From Maribacter algarum (ex Lu et al. 2025) (nom. illeg.) (GTDB taxonomy: Bacteria > Bacteroidota > Bacteroidia > Flavobacteriales > Flavobacteriaceae): a stretch of DNA of 64,000 nt. Shown one piece after another: positions 7,687 to 16,906 of this stretch; position 1 is the first letter of the stretch, and each line of letters opens with the position of its first letter. The notes below the pieces were generated by a model. The model saw only the letters and a program-made list of their open reading frames with translations, ran no database searches and had not been told where the DNA came from. The position numbers were made by a program, and so were the translations under genes. The stretch spans positions 143,446 to 207,445 of the forward strand of contig CANMAW010000007.1 in the NCBI GenBank assembly GCA_947495915.1, read 5' to 3'.

Positions 7687-10188
7687 TTAGAAGTTAAATC
7701 CGAAAGTACCTGTAATGCTAAATGGTCTCGCATTTGGGCTATCTAAGTAATTTCCTCGAAAATTAAAATCAACGCGAAGTATCTTAAAAATATTTCCTAC
7801 TCCCACAGAGTATTCATAATAAATTTTATCAGATGGCGCTTGTAGCAGAGTTGTTATTGAGGCTGGTGCACTCAATGCTTTGTTTTCATCAGATAATTCT
7901 CCCCATACACCTCGTAAAGCTATTATTTCTCTCAAATTTAGTTTTCTTAAAAACGGAACTCTTGAAAACAATCGCCCATTAAAATTATGCTCTAAATGCA
8001 ATGATGCATAGGTATCGGTTACAAATTCATAAAAATCTAAATTTGGAAATGTGCCATAGTTTGAAAAAAATGTTTGGTTACCAGGCACCACACTTAACAA
8101 CCCTAAAGGAACCTCACCAAAAGTTTTACCAATTTCTAAGGTACTAAATAAGCGACCAAAACCGCCTACTTGCCAAGGTTGACTGTACGAAAATTGTAAA
8201 CGATCATAGCTAAAATCGCTATTCATTGCCCCTTCAATACCTCGGGTGTATTTTAATAAAAGTGTGCTATAATTATCATTAATATCTCTGCGCTCAACAC
8301 CGTAGCCAATGGTACGTTTACCTGGTGTGTAAATAATCAGAGCATTCAAGTCAAGTTGTCGAATTTCAGAAGAAACTCCCGTGGGCGAATCAGCATTCAC
8401 ATAATCAAGACTAAAATCATTAGGTAACGCTGAACTTAGCGTTCGAAAAGTACCCCCAACTCCAATTCTAAAATTAGTACGTGGTTCTATCTCTAAACTC
8501 AAGGCGCTCAAATTAATATTCGTTAGTCTATTATTTGCCCCAACAGTTAATAATGAAGAAGAGGCAATACTTCTTCCTAAAACATCATTTGTAGCCGTTA
8601 AACTCACCCCCAATTGCTCTATATCACGCCTATTCCCTCCTGATATAATAAGTCTACTTTTTCGATCTAATATTGCTTTACCTGAAATTCCTGTTTTAAA
8701 TTTACGATCAGCAAATCCGTAGGCAGTATAACCTTCCAAACGCCATAAATCATTTTCTCCAAAGTAAGTTCTTGCTCCTATTCTAACTCGAGCTCCTTCA
8801 GCATCATTGTATCCGAAGAAATCATATACCGAACCTAGATCTACATTCCATTTATCAATTTCAACATACCCTGAGCCTAAAATACTAACGAGATTATAGT
8901 ATGATTTAAATTTAGGAACGGTTTTTAAAGTATCTAGTAGCTTGTATATTCCAGCTTCATCTTTATTTAAGTTTTCTAATCGGTTAGCAGCCCAAAAATC
9001 ATCACTTTTTACGACCAATGCAGGATCAAAGGGATTCTTATCTGTTTTATAAAATTCTTTAGGCTTTTCTTCGTCAAACTTATAGTTATCGTAAACGGTA
9101 GTTCGTTTTCCATAAACACCTCGCGATTCTTCTTTTTTCTGAAAACTAAAATCACTGAGCATGTAATCTCGTTTTAACAAAAAAATAGAATCATTAACTA
9201 CATCAAATTCTTGCTCAATATAAATTTCTTTAACCCAGTTAATGTTAGCACTTTTGGTTACCTCCAAATTAATATTCTTTATCGCATAGGTAGAATCATT
9301 AACCCAAAAATCGCCTTTAAAAGTTAACTCATTTTTACGTCTTGGATAATAGACAATATTATAACACCATTTATTGTCAATGAAAGCACTATCTCTTAAA
9401 GCATAATTATAGGTGTCAACCCCAGTTCGTGAAAGCGGACTCGTAAAACTCTTGTCAAAAAACTTTAGATAATTATCATAAATATCATACTCTTGATAAA
9501 GATCTGCTACAAAAGCTATTATTGCTTGATTATTATCAAAACCAGAGTTTTTATTGCCTATTATATTCTCCTTTTCTTCTTTCAGCTTATTATCACCATA
9601 GACTTCTGAAAAAGTTTCATTTAAGAATATTGGCAAATAGGTTTTACCGGTAATTCTTGAGGTATCTAAATCTTGAAAGATAAATTCTAACCCTTTGAAA
9701 ATTTTTCTTTTCATTAGAACACTATCAATTGTATTCAAGTCGAATTCAACTTTCTCATATTTATCAAAAGCATATTGATCAAACTTTCGCAAGCCATTAA
9801 CACGCTTCTTTGCCCAAATTTTTCGTAAAATATCGACTGCTGGATTATTCTTTTTCGATTGCTTGCCAGATATTAGCACAACTTCATCAAGCTGCTCTGT
9901 GCTTTCAACCATTATAATTTCTAAGTCGTACATTACCTTAGAGGTCAATACTATTTCTTTATCAGTATAACCGATAAAAGAAATCAATAGCGTTTCATAC
10001 GTCTCTTCAGACTCCATATAAAATCGACCATTATCATTGGTAATAGTACCTTCATTAGAGTTTTTGAAAATTACATTTGCGAATGCTACAGGCTCACCCA
10101 TTTCGTCAACAACCAGGCCACTAACTTTAGATTGTGCGCTGACCACATTAACAAAAAGAAATAGGAATAAAAAAAGAAAATGTTTCAT
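7687..10188 (-). CDS. DUF5686 outer-membrane protein with CarbopepD_reg domain
   Basis: An 833-residue exported protein of a family common in Bacteroidetes. A signal peptide covers about residues 1-18. A carboxypeptidase-regulatory-like beta-sandwich follows at about 20-95 (KVSGLVVDEMGEPVAFANV...), the same domain that precedes many SusC/TonB receptors. The rest fits DUF5686, with alternating hydrophobic strands toward the C terminus and a final Phe (GTFGFNF), as in outer-membrane barrels. There is no TonB-dependent receptor plug, so it is not SusC. Its function is unknown. It stands alone between ppa and pdhB. Confidence 0.85.
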   Translation of the reverse strand: MKHFLFLFLFLFVNVVSAQSKVSGLVVDEMGEPVAFANVIFKNSNEGTITNDNGRFYMESEETYETLLISFIGYTDKEIVLTSKVMYDLEIIMVESTEQLDEVVLISGKQSKKNNPAVDILRKIWAKKRVNGLRKFDQYAFDKYEKVEFDLNTIDSVLMKRKIFKGLEFIFQDLDTSRITGKTYLPIFLNETFSEVYGDNKLKEEKENIIGNKNSGFDNNQAIIAFVADLYQEYDIYDNYLKFFDKSFTSPLSRTGVDTYNYALRDSAFIDNKWCYNIVYYPRRKNELTFKGDFWVNDSTYAIKNINLEVTKSANINWVKEIYIEQEFDVVNDSIFLLKRDYMLSDFSFQKKEESRGVYGKRTTVYDNYKFDEEKPKEFYKTDKNPFDPALVVKSDDFWAANRLENLNKDEAGIYKLLDTLKTVPKFKSYYNLVSILGSGYVEIDKWNVDLGSVYDFFGYNDAEGARVRIGARTYFGENDLWRLEGYTAYGFADRKFKTGISGKAILDRKSRLIISGGNRRDIEQLGVSLTATNDVLGRSIASSSLLTVGANNRLTNINLSALSLEIEPRTNFRIGVGGTFRTLSSALPNDFSLDYVNADSPTGVSSEIRQLDLNALIIYTPGKRTIGYGVERRDINDNYSTLLLKYTRGIEGAMNSDFSYDRLQFSYSQPWQVGGFGRLFSTLEIGKTFGEVPLGLLSVVPGNQTFFSNYGTFPNLDFYEFVTDTYASLHLEHNFNGRLFSRVPFLRKLNLREIIALRGVWGELSDENKALSAPASITTLLQAPSDKIYYEYSVGVGNIFKILRVDFNFRGNYLDSPNARPFSITGTFGFNF

Positions 10189-10235
10189 TTGAAGATTAAT
10201 GTTCTCGACCGAACTTTATCAAATAGTATACCAAT

Positions 10236-10269
10236 AAAAATGCTTCGCCAACTTTTAGTCGACGAAGCA
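10236..10269 (-). terminator. Terminator of pdhB
   Basis: TGCTTCG pairs with CGAAGCA around a 15-nt loop, followed on the minus strand by TTTTT. It lies about 25 bases past the pdhB stop. Confidence 0.7.
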
Positions 10270-10294
10270 AAGGTATCGTTACAAAATTTGTTTT

Positions 10295-11272
10295 TTACTT
10301 ATATAACACTTTCTTAACAGCATTAACCACATCTTTATGGTTTGGCAGCCATTCTTCAAGCAAAACTGGTGAGTAAGGTGCTGGCGTATCAGCGGTATTG
10401 ATTTTTTCAATGGGAGCATCTAAGAAATCAAATGCATGTTTTTGAACATGAAACGTTATTTCAGTAGCTACGTTACCAAACGGCCATGCTTCCTCTAAGA
10501 TTACTAAACGGTTTGTTTTCTTTACAGAATTTAAAATAGCGTCATAATCCATTGGTTTTACTGTTCTCAAATCGATGATTTCACAGCTTATTCCTTCCTT
10601 TTCTAATTCATCTGCCGCTTTATCAGCTTCTTTAATGATTTTTCCAAAAGAAACTATAGTAACATCATTACCCGATCTTCTAATATCAGCGACGCCCAAG
10701 GGAATGGTATATTCTCCTTCAGGAACTTCACCTTTATCACCATACATTTGCTCAGACTCCATAAAAATTACTGGATCATCATCGCGAATCGCAGACTTCA
10801 ATAAACCTTTAGCATCAGCAGGATTTGAAGGCACAACCACTTTCAAACCAGGACAATTTGCATACCAGCTCTCAAAAGCTTGAGAGTGTGTTGCTGCCAA
10901 TTGACCTGCAGAAGCCGTAGGCCCTCTAAAAACTATAGGACAAGGAAATTGTCCACCTGACATTTGGCGAATTTTAGCCGCATTGTTTATAATCTGATCA
11001 ATACCAACAAGGGCAAAATTAAAGGTCATAAACTCAATTATTGGTCGATTACCAGTCATTGTTGAGCCAACACCAATACCTGCAAAACCTAATTCAGAAA
11101 TAGGCGTATCAATAACGCGCTTTTCACCAAACTCATCTAACATTCCTTTTGAAGCCTTATAAGCGCCGTTATACTCGGCAACTTCTTCACCCATTAAATA
11201 AATGGATTCATCTCTTCTCATTTCTTCTGACATCGCCTCGCAAACAGCTTCTCTGAATTGTAGTGTCTTCAT
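10295..11272 (-). CDS. pdhB: Pyruvate dehydrogenase E1 component, beta subunit
   Basis: Beta chain of the thiamine-diphosphate E1 enzyme of the pyruvate dehydrogenase complex, with the transketolase-like pyrimidine-binding domain first (residues about 4-180) and the transketolase C-terminal domain after. Conserved stretches include MGEEVAEYNGAYK, RVIDTPISE and the FRGPTASAGQLAATHSQ region. Length 325 matches the heterotetrameric E1 beta family. The alpha subunit and E2 are encoded more than 20 kb away, so the complex is split over two loci. Divergent from etfB; the 26-bp palindrome lies in the shared upstream region. Confidence 0.95.
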   Translation of the reverse strand: MKTLQFREAVCEAMSEEMRRDESIYLMGEEVAEYNGAYKASKGMLDEFGEKRVIDTPISELGFAGIGVGSTMTGNRPIIEFMTFNFALVGIDQIINNAAKIRQMSGGQFPCPIVFRGPTASAGQLAATHSQAFESWYANCPGLKVVVPSNPADAKGLLKSAIRDDDPVIFMESEQMYGDKGEVPEGEYTIPLGVADIRRSGNDVTIVSFGKIIKEADKAADELEKEGISCEIIDLRTVKPMDYDAILNSVKKTNRLVILEEAWPFGNVATEITFHVQKHAFDFLDAPIEKINTADTPAPYSPVLLEEWLPNHKDVVNAVKKVLYK

Positions 11273-11307
11273 ATTGTATGGTTTCTTATTTATGCTAAAA
11301 ATGCATG

Positions 11308-11315
11308 CAAAAATA
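11308..11315 (-). promoter_or_regulatory. -7 box of the pdhB promoter (candidate)
   Basis: TATTTTTG on the minus strand is a perfect TAnnTTTG match about 36 bases before the pdhB ATG. No clear TTG -33 box is present. Confidence 0.4.
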
Positions 11316-11364
11316 TGAAAATATATATCAAAAAAACCTTCGTTGAAATCAAAAAAAGTTATAA

Positions 11365-11390
11365 AATTTACTATGCATGCATAGTAAATT
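11365..11390. promoter_or_regulatory. Perfect 26-bp palindrome, probable operator
   Basis: The sequence AATTTACTATGCA followed by its exact reverse complement forms an uninterrupted 26-bp palindrome. It lies 50 bases before the etfB start and 93 bases before the divergent pdhB start. There is no loop, so it does not look like a terminator; a site for a dimeric regulator (for example TetR or MarR type) fits better. The core ATGCATGCA recurs at 11301-11309. The regulator is not in this window. Confidence 0.6.
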
Positions 11391-11439
11391 AGGAAATTAA
11401 TACCTATCTTAGCCCCGTCATTTTAAAGACCTTATTATA

Positions 11440-12180
11440 ATGAAAATATTAGTTTGTATAAGTAACGTACCGGATACTACTTCCAAAATAAATTTTACAG
11501 ATGGTGATACAAAATTTGACTCTAATGGAGTACAATTTGTAATCAACCCTAACGACGAATTTGGACTCACCAGAGCTATGTGGTTCAAAGAAAAACAAGG
11601 CGCTAGTGTTCATGTCGCAACCGTTGGTGGCCCTACTACTGAACCTACAATTAGAAAAGCATTAGCTATTGGTGCAGATGAGGCCTTTCGCGTTAATGCA
11701 GAACCTACAGATGGTTTTTTTGTTGCTGAGCAATTAGCCGAAGTTGTTAAGAACGGAAACTATGATTTAGTAATCGCAGGCCGCGAATCTATTGATTATA
11801 ATGGCGGCATGGTACCAGGTATATTAGCAACACTTTTAGATATGAATTTTGTTAATACCTGCATAGGATTAGAAATTGATGGCACCAATGCTACTGCCAT
11901 GCGAGAAATTGATGGAGGAAAAGAAAAACTAACAACCTCACTACCATTGGTTATTGGCGGTCAAAAAGGTTTAGTTGAAGAAAGCGACCTAAGAATACCT
12001 AACATGCGTGGTATCATGATGGCCCGCAAAAAGGCATTAACTGTAATCGAACCAATTAATGCATCTGCAGCTACTGCCGATACTAAGTTTGAAAAACCAG
12101 CTGCAAAAGGTGCTGTTAAACTAGTTGATAATGTTGATGATTTAGTAAACCTTCTTCATAACGAAGCAAAAGCAATTTAA
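11440..12180 (+). CDS. etfB: Electron transfer flavoprotein, beta subunit
   Basis: Partner of EtfA that accepts electrons from acyl-CoA dehydrogenases and passes them to the quinone pool. The start MKILVCISNVPDTTSKI, the AGRESIDYNGGMVPG stretch near residue 127 and the C-terminal NMRGIMMARKK region are typical. Length 246 is normal. etfA follows after 12 bases, so the two form an operon. The 26-bp palindrome upstream is a candidate control site. A user of this pair, an acyl-CoA dehydrogenase, lies at 54.8-56.0 kb. Confidence 0.95.
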   Translation: MKILVCISNVPDTTSKINFTDGDTKFDSNGVQFVINPNDEFGLTRAMWFKEKQGASVHVATVGGPTTEPTIRKALAIGADEAFRVNAEPTDGFFVAEQLAEVVKNGNYDLVIAGRESIDYNGGMVPGILATLLDMNFVNTCIGLEIDGTNATAMREIDGGKEKLTTSLPLVIGGQKGLVEESDLRIPNMRGIMMARKKALTVIEPINASAATADTKFEKPAAKGAVKLVDNVDDLVNLLHNEAKAI

Positions 12181-12192
12181 AAAAAGAAAATT

Positions 12193-13161
12193 ATGTCAGT
12201 ATTAGTATATACAGAATCTGAAAACGGAAAATTCAAGAAAAATGCTTTTGAAGTTGCTTCTTATGCAAAAGCTGTAGCCGACGAACTTGGCACTTCAGTG
12301 ACTGCAATTTCAATTAATGCAGATGAAAATGAAAGTTTAGGTAATTACGGGGTTTCTAAAGTATTAAATGTTTCAAACGAAAATTTAAACACTTTCAACG
12401 CAAAAGCTTTTGCAAACGCAATTAGTGAAGCCGCCACCAGTGAGGGAGCATCAGCGATTATTTTAAGCTCGAGCACAGACACCAAGTTTCTTGCTCCGAT
12501 TGTCGCTGGCAAATTAAAGGCAGGCTATGTACCCAATGTGGTCGCTGCACCTGAGAGCACAAGTCCCTTTACGGTTAAACGCTCCGCTTTTAGTAATAAA
12601 GGGTTTGCCCAAACGCAAATCAATACCGACATCAAAGTGGTAGGCGTATCAAACAATGCTTTTGGTGCTCATGAAAATACAACTACGGCTTCAGTGGAGG
12701 CTTTTAACCCAGCAATAAGTGATGCAGATTTTTCTACAAAATCGGTTGAAGTTGACAAAGTAGTTGGAAAAGCAACCATTGCCGATGCAGATATTGTTGT
12801 TTCAGGAGGAAGAGGTCTTAAAGGCCCTGAAAATTGGGGGATGATTGAAGAATTAGCCGATGTTTTAGGTGCAGCTACTGCCTGCTCAAAACCTGTCTCT
12901 GATTTAGGCTGGAGACCCCATGGCGAACATGTTGGTCAAACTGGTAAACCTGTGGCAAGCAACTTATATATTGCTATCGGTATTTCAGGTGCAATACAAC
13001 ATTTAGCAGGGGTAAGCTCTTCAAAAGTTAAGGTGGTAATCAACACAGACCCTGAAGCCCCCTTCTTTAAAGCAGCTGACTATGGTATTGTTGGTGATGC
13101 CTTCGAAGTTATACCGCAGCTTATCGAAAAATTAAAAGAATTTAAAGCTCAAAACGCTTAA
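12193..13161 (+). CDS. etfA: Electron transfer flavoprotein, alpha subunit
   Basis: FAD-binding subunit of EtfAB. The C-terminal FAD domain is complete: VSGGRGLKGPENWGM near residue 205, SDLGWRPHGEHVGQTGK near 237 and YIAIGISGAIQHLAG near 260. The N-terminal half is the Rossmann-like ETF domain. Length 322 is normal. A long-stem hairpin closes the operon after the stop. Confidence 0.95.
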   Translation: MSVLVYTESENGKFKKNAFEVASYAKAVADELGTSVTAISINADENESLGNYGVSKVLNVSNENLNTFNAKAFANAISEAATSEGASAIILSSSTDTKFLAPIVAGKLKAGYVPNVVAAPESTSPFTVKRSAFSNKGFAQTQINTDIKVVGVSNNAFGAHENTTTASVEAFNPAISDADFSTKSVEVDKVVGKATIADADIVVSGGRGLKGPENWGMIEELADVLGAATACSKPVSDLGWRPHGEHVGQTGKPVASNLYIAIGISGAIQHLAGVSSSKVKVVINTDPEAPFFKAADYGIVGDAFEVIPQLIEKLKEFKAQNA

Positions 13162-13185
13162 TTTTTGTTAATTTGCCCTATTGTA

Positions 13186-13235
13186 AAAGGGCTGTTCAAA
13201 CTAATTGGTCAACCCTTTTTGTTTGAACAGCCTTT
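13186..13235 (+). terminator. Long-stem hairpin after etfBA
   Basis: AAAGG(G)CTGTTCAAAC pairs with GTTTGAACAGCCTTT: 15 base pairs with a single bulged G, around a 19-nt loop. It ends in TTTC, so the T-run is poor, but its place just after etfA suggests termination or 3'-end protection. Confidence 0.6.
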
Positions 13236-13252
13236 CTTAGTTTAAAACTTCT

Positions 13253-13882
13253 ATGAGTTTAGTACGATTAAAAATAAAAGGAATTTCTTATAGCCAGACT
13301 CAAAATGGCGCTTATGCTCTTATTTTGAATGAGGTTGACGGCGATAGAAAATTACCGATTGTAATAGGTGCGTTTGAAGCACAATCAATTGCCATTGCAT
13401 TAGAAAAAGAGATAAAACCACCTAGACCGCTGACACATGATCTATTCAAGAATTTTTCTGACCGTTTTGAAATTGTAATAAAACAAGTAATTATTCACAA
13501 GTTAGTTGATGGCGTTTTCTATTCAAGTATTATTTGTGAACGTGATAAAATAGAAGAAATAATAGACGCCCGAACTAGTGATGCCATAGCCTTAGCACTA
13601 CGTTTTAATGCACCTATTTTTACCTACAAAACCATTTTAGATAAAGCGGGTATTTTCTTGAAATTCTCTTCAAAAGATAAAGATAAAGAAGATGGTGACG
13701 ACAGTATAATGGTTGACGAAATTCTGCAAGAAGGTGAAACGGTTGAAATTGAGCAAGGTGCCACTGATGGCTATACTGAACTCACAATTGACGAATTAAA
13801 TAAAGAGCTCGAACGTGCTGTTGCCAGTGAAGATTATGAAAAAGCAGCCAAGTTGAGAGACGAAATTTCAAAACGTAATTAA
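13253..13882 (+). CDS. Bifunctional nuclease (DUF151) protein with UVR motif
   Basis: Two parts are visible. Residues 1 to about 140 form the bifunctional nuclease (BFN/DUF151) domain, with LPIVIGAFEAQSIAIALE near 31 and DARTSDAIALALR near 107. Residues about 172-207 form a UvrB/UvrC-type motif (LNKELERAVASEDYEKAAKL). BFN domains were described as DNase/RNase in plants and occur widely in bacteria without a proven role. The CNT transporter gene begins 21 bases downstream, suggesting co-transcription. The pairing of BFN and UVR is common in Bacteroidetes. Confidence 0.9.
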   Translation: MSLVRLKIKGISYSQTQNGAYALILNEVDGDRKLPIVIGAFEAQSIAIALEKEIKPPRPLTHDLFKNFSDRFEIVIKQVIIHKLVDGVFYSSIICERDKIEEIIDARTSDAIALALRFNAPIFTYKTILDKAGIFLKFSSKDKDKEDGDDSIMVDEILQEGETVEIEQGATDGYTELTIDELNKELERAVASEDYEKAAKLRDEISKRN

Positions 13883-13903
13883 TCTATCAACACGCAAGTA
13901 TAT

Positions 13904-15694
13904 ATGAAAATCAAACTTTGGATTTTAGTACTTGCGCTATTCATTTGTTTTTCATCATTTGGACAAAACTTAATTTCTGCTGATTCTACCTCAAATGTAA
14001 TTTTTGTTCCCCAAAAGACCGCTGACTTAAATTTAGCTAGATCATGGCAGCTTAATGAGAATATCATTTACGAAGATTTAGCTGTTTATAAAGATAGTAT
14101 TGCTGCTGAAGTTGAAGTGAACAAAGGTGCTGAGTTTCTTAGCTTAAACAACGATGGCAGCTACACTGCTATTTTAAATGGTGTATCAACCAACGGTTTT
14201 TGGTTGAAAAACAAAAATCTTATCGTTTTTAAACAAAAGGCACCTATTGTGGTAGATGTCTATTATCAAATCACCGAACAATCCAACATCGTATTGAAAT
14301 TAAAAAATCAAAATTCGATTTTTACTTTTCTCTCTGAAGCACACCCTGATTTTGTTACTCTTAAGTCATCAAACAGTACAATAATTTCCAACCAAGATGT
14401 TTCGATATCAAGTATAATTCGAGGTCTTTTTGGCATGTTATCTTTATTATTTATCGCCTTTTTATTTAGTAGCAACAGAAGGGCAATCAATTGGAAAACA
14501 GTAGGATTTGGACTGGTGATTCAAATTTTTATTGCTATCGGAGTTTTAAAAGTTCCTTTTGTTCAACGGGCTTTTGAAAATGTTGGGAAAATTTTTGTGA
14601 GTATATTGGACTTTACTCGAGCAGGAAGTGAATTTCTCTTTTCTGGTATTATTGATGTAAATTCTTATGGATTCATATTTGCCTTTCAGGTACTACCAAC
14701 AATAATTTTCTTCTCTGCCTTAACTTCATTATTATTCTATTTAGGAGTAATTCAAAAAGTGGTTAAAGGGCTAGCCTGGTTACTTTCTAAATCTCTTGGT
14801 ATTTCGGGGGCTGAAAGTCTTTCTGTAGCTGGCAACATTTTTCTAGGTCAAACGGAGGCACCGTTGCTTATTAAAGCCTACTTAGAAAAGATGAATAAAT
14901 CTGAAATTCTTTTGGTAATGGTAGGCGGCATGGCCACCGTCGCCGGAGCTGTTCTGGCAGCATACATTGGCTTTCTTGGAGGTGATAATCCAGCATTGCG
15001 GCTTCAATTTGCAAAACATTTATTGGCAGCTTCTGTAATGGCAGCCCCAGGTGCAATTATAATCTCAAAAATTCTATGTCCGCAAACGGAACCTATAAAT
15101 ACCGATGTTACGGTATCTACTGAAAAAATAGGCGCTAATATTTTAGACGCTATATCAAACGGAACAACCGAAGGTTTACGATTAGCAGTGAATGTCGGGG
15201 CGATGCTTTTGGTTTTTGTTGCTTTCATCGCAATGTTAAACGGAATTTTCGGATGGACAGGTGAAGTCACTAATTTGAATACCTGGCTGGCCTCAAACAC
15301 ACAGTATGACAAACTATCTCTAGAAGCAATTCTTGGCACCGTCTTCGCACCATTGATGTGGTTAATAGGAGTGGCGAAAGAAGATATGATGCTCATGGGA
15401 CAGCTTTTAGGGGTCAAATTAGCCGCAAGTGAATTCATAGGATATATACAACTAGCAGATTTAAAGAATGCTGCAAATACTACCCATCTAGCATACAATA
15501 AATCTATTGTTATGGCTACATATATGTTATGTGGCTTTGCCAACTTTGCATCTATTGGCATTCAAATTGGAGGCATAGGTTCATTAGCTCCAGGCCAACG
15601 AAAAACCCTTTCAAAGTTTGGTATGAAAGCCGTTTTAGGAGGTTCATTAGCCTCCCTACTTTCTGCCACTATTGCCGGAATGATTTTAGGGTAA
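13904..15694 (+). CDS. CNT-family nucleoside transporter with N-terminal exported domain
   Basis: The C-terminal two thirds (from about residue 170) form a concentrative nucleoside transporter, with GQTEAPLLIKAYL near 312 and GANILDAISNGTTEGL near 410 as family hallmarks. Nucleosides are imported with Na+ or H+. The first 165 residues are unusual for the family: a signal peptide (1-20), then a beta-rich, lipocalin-like stretch that would lie outside the inner membrane. Length 596 compares with about 400 for NupC. thyA lies downstream and a deoxynucleoside kinase elsewhere in the window, consistent with nucleoside salvage. Confidence 0.9.
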   Translation: MKIKLWILVLALFICFSSFGQNLISADSTSNVIFVPQKTADLNLARSWQLNENIIYEDLAVYKDSIAAEVEVNKGAEFLSLNNDGSYTAILNGVSTNGFWLKNKNLIVFKQKAPIVVDVYYQITEQSNIVLKLKNQNSIFTFLSEAHPDFVTLKSSNSTIISNQDVSISSIIRGLFGMLSLLFIAFLFSSNRRAINWKTVGFGLVIQIFIAIGVLKVPFVQRAFENVGKIFVSILDFTRAGSEFLFSGIIDVNSYGFIFAFQVLPTIIFFSALTSLLFYLGVIQKVVKGLAWLLSKSLGISGAESLSVAGNIFLGQTEAPLLIKAYLEKMNKSEILLVMVGGMATVAGAVLAAYIGFLGGDNPALRLQFAKHLLAASVMAAPGAIIISKILCPQTEPINTDVTVSTEKIGANILDAISNGTTEGLRLAVNVGAMLLVFVAFIAMLNGIFGWTGEVTNLNTWLASNTQYDKLSLEAILGTVFAPLMWLIGVAKEDMMLMGQLLGVKLAASEFIGYIQLADLKNAANTTHLAYNKSIVMATYMLCGFANFASIGIQIGGIGSLAPGQRKTLSKFGMKAVLGGSLASLLSATIAGMILG

Positions 15695-15786
15695 ACCTTC
15701 GTTGATAACCTTTTAATAAATTAGCGTAAAATCTCCTTTTTTAGGCCAACAAATTTCTAATTTAGTGCACGTTTAAACCAACAATA

Positions 15787-16611
15787 ATGCAACAGTATCA
15801 CGATCTTCTTAAGCATGTTTTAGCCACAGGAAACCAAAAAGGAGACCGTACCGGCACCGGTACTGTTAGTGTTTTTGGGTATCAAATGCGTTTTGATTTA
15901 AGCAAAGGCTTTCCAATGGTAACCACCAAAAAGTTACATCTAAAATCTATTATTTACGAATTACTTTGGTTTTTAAAAGGTGATACCAATATCAAATACC
16001 TTCAAGAAAATGGTGTTCGTATTTGGAATGAATGGGCTGATGAAAATGGAGATCTTGGCCCGGTTTATGGTCATCAATGGCGCAACTGGAATAGCGATGA
16101 AATTGATCAAATTAAAGAAGTTATTCATTCATTGAAAAATAACCCCAATAGCAGACGTATGCTTGTATCTGCGTGGAACCCCAGTGTTTTACCCGACACT
16201 TCAAAATCGTTTGCAGAAAACGTTGCCAATGGCAAAGCAGCTTTACCACCTTGCCATGCATTTTTTCAATTTTACGTAGCAGACGGAAAACTTTCTTGTC
16301 AACTCTATCAACGTAGTGCTGATATCTTTTTAGGCGTACCTTTTAATATTGCTTCTTATGCATTGTTTACGATGATGATGGCTCAAGTTTGTGGCTATGA
16401 AGCTGGTGACTTCATACATACTTTTGGTGATGCCCATATCTATAATAATCACATGGAACAGGTGGAATTACAATTAAGTCGTGAGCCGCGTGCGTTGCCG
16501 AAAATGATTCTAAATTCAGAAATAAAAGATATTTTCGATTTTACTTTTGACGATTTTACTTTAGTTGATTATAACCCACACCCACATATTAAGGGCGTTG
16601 TAGCCATTTAG
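15787..16611 (+). CDS. thyA: Thymidylate synthase
   Basis: Converts dUMP to dTMP using methylene-tetrahydrofolate. The catalytic cysteine is Cys156 in [12 protein letters not shown], and the dUMP-binding [17 protein letters not shown] region follows at about 174-190. Length 274. Compared with E. coli ThyA there is an insert of roughly a dozen residues just before the catalytic loop (about residues 135-150). folA, which recycles the dihydrofolate produced, lies 4.6 kb downstream, beyond the egt genes. Confidence 0.97.
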   Translation: MQQYHDLLKHVLATGNQKGDRTGTGTVSVFGYQMRFDLSKGFPMVTTKKLHLKSIIYELLWFLKGDTNIKYLQENGVRIWNEWADENGDLGPVYGHQWRNWNSDEIDQIKEVIHSLKNNPNSRRMLVSAWNPSVLPDTSKSFAENVANGKAALPPCHAFFQFYVADGKLSCQLYQRSADIFLGVPFNIASYALFTMMMAQVCGYEAGDFIHTFGDAHIYNNHMEQVELQLSREPRALPKMILNSEIKDIFDFTFDDFTLVDYNPHPHIKGVVAI

Positions 16612-16742
16612 CAATTATTTTTTTTTAATTAACTTGGTAATTGGTAGTTTCATTTCACGACTATTATTAAATATCACTTAGGTGTTATTTTTCAATGATC
16701 AAGTTAGTTAATCCCAAAGTTATTTCAACCGCTTTGTCTAAT

Positions 16743-16777
16743 GGTTTCTAAATCCAAAAATATACGGATTTGAAACC
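16743..16777 (+). other. Hairpin between thyA and egtB
   Basis: GGTTTC(T)AAATCC pairs with GGATTTGAAACC: 12 base pairs with one bulge and a 10-nt loop. It lies about 130 bases after thyA and 130 before egtB and lacks a following T-run. It may be a weak terminator or a leader structure. Nothing else was recognised in 16612-16906. Confidence 0.4.
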
Positions 16778-16906
16778 TTCATGTGATGTTTAAAAACTGG
16801 ACAGAATTCTCTTGATTGATTTATTTAATAATTTAATGCCATAAAGTTGTCTTGTAGATCAAACATGAATTAACTAACAGCATATTTTTAAAGAATAACC
16901 ATTACT

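Noticed and set aside
15004..15561. 185-residue frame on the minus strand
   Set aside because: Lies wholly inside the CNT transporter gene on the opposite strand and reads as antisense low-quality protein.
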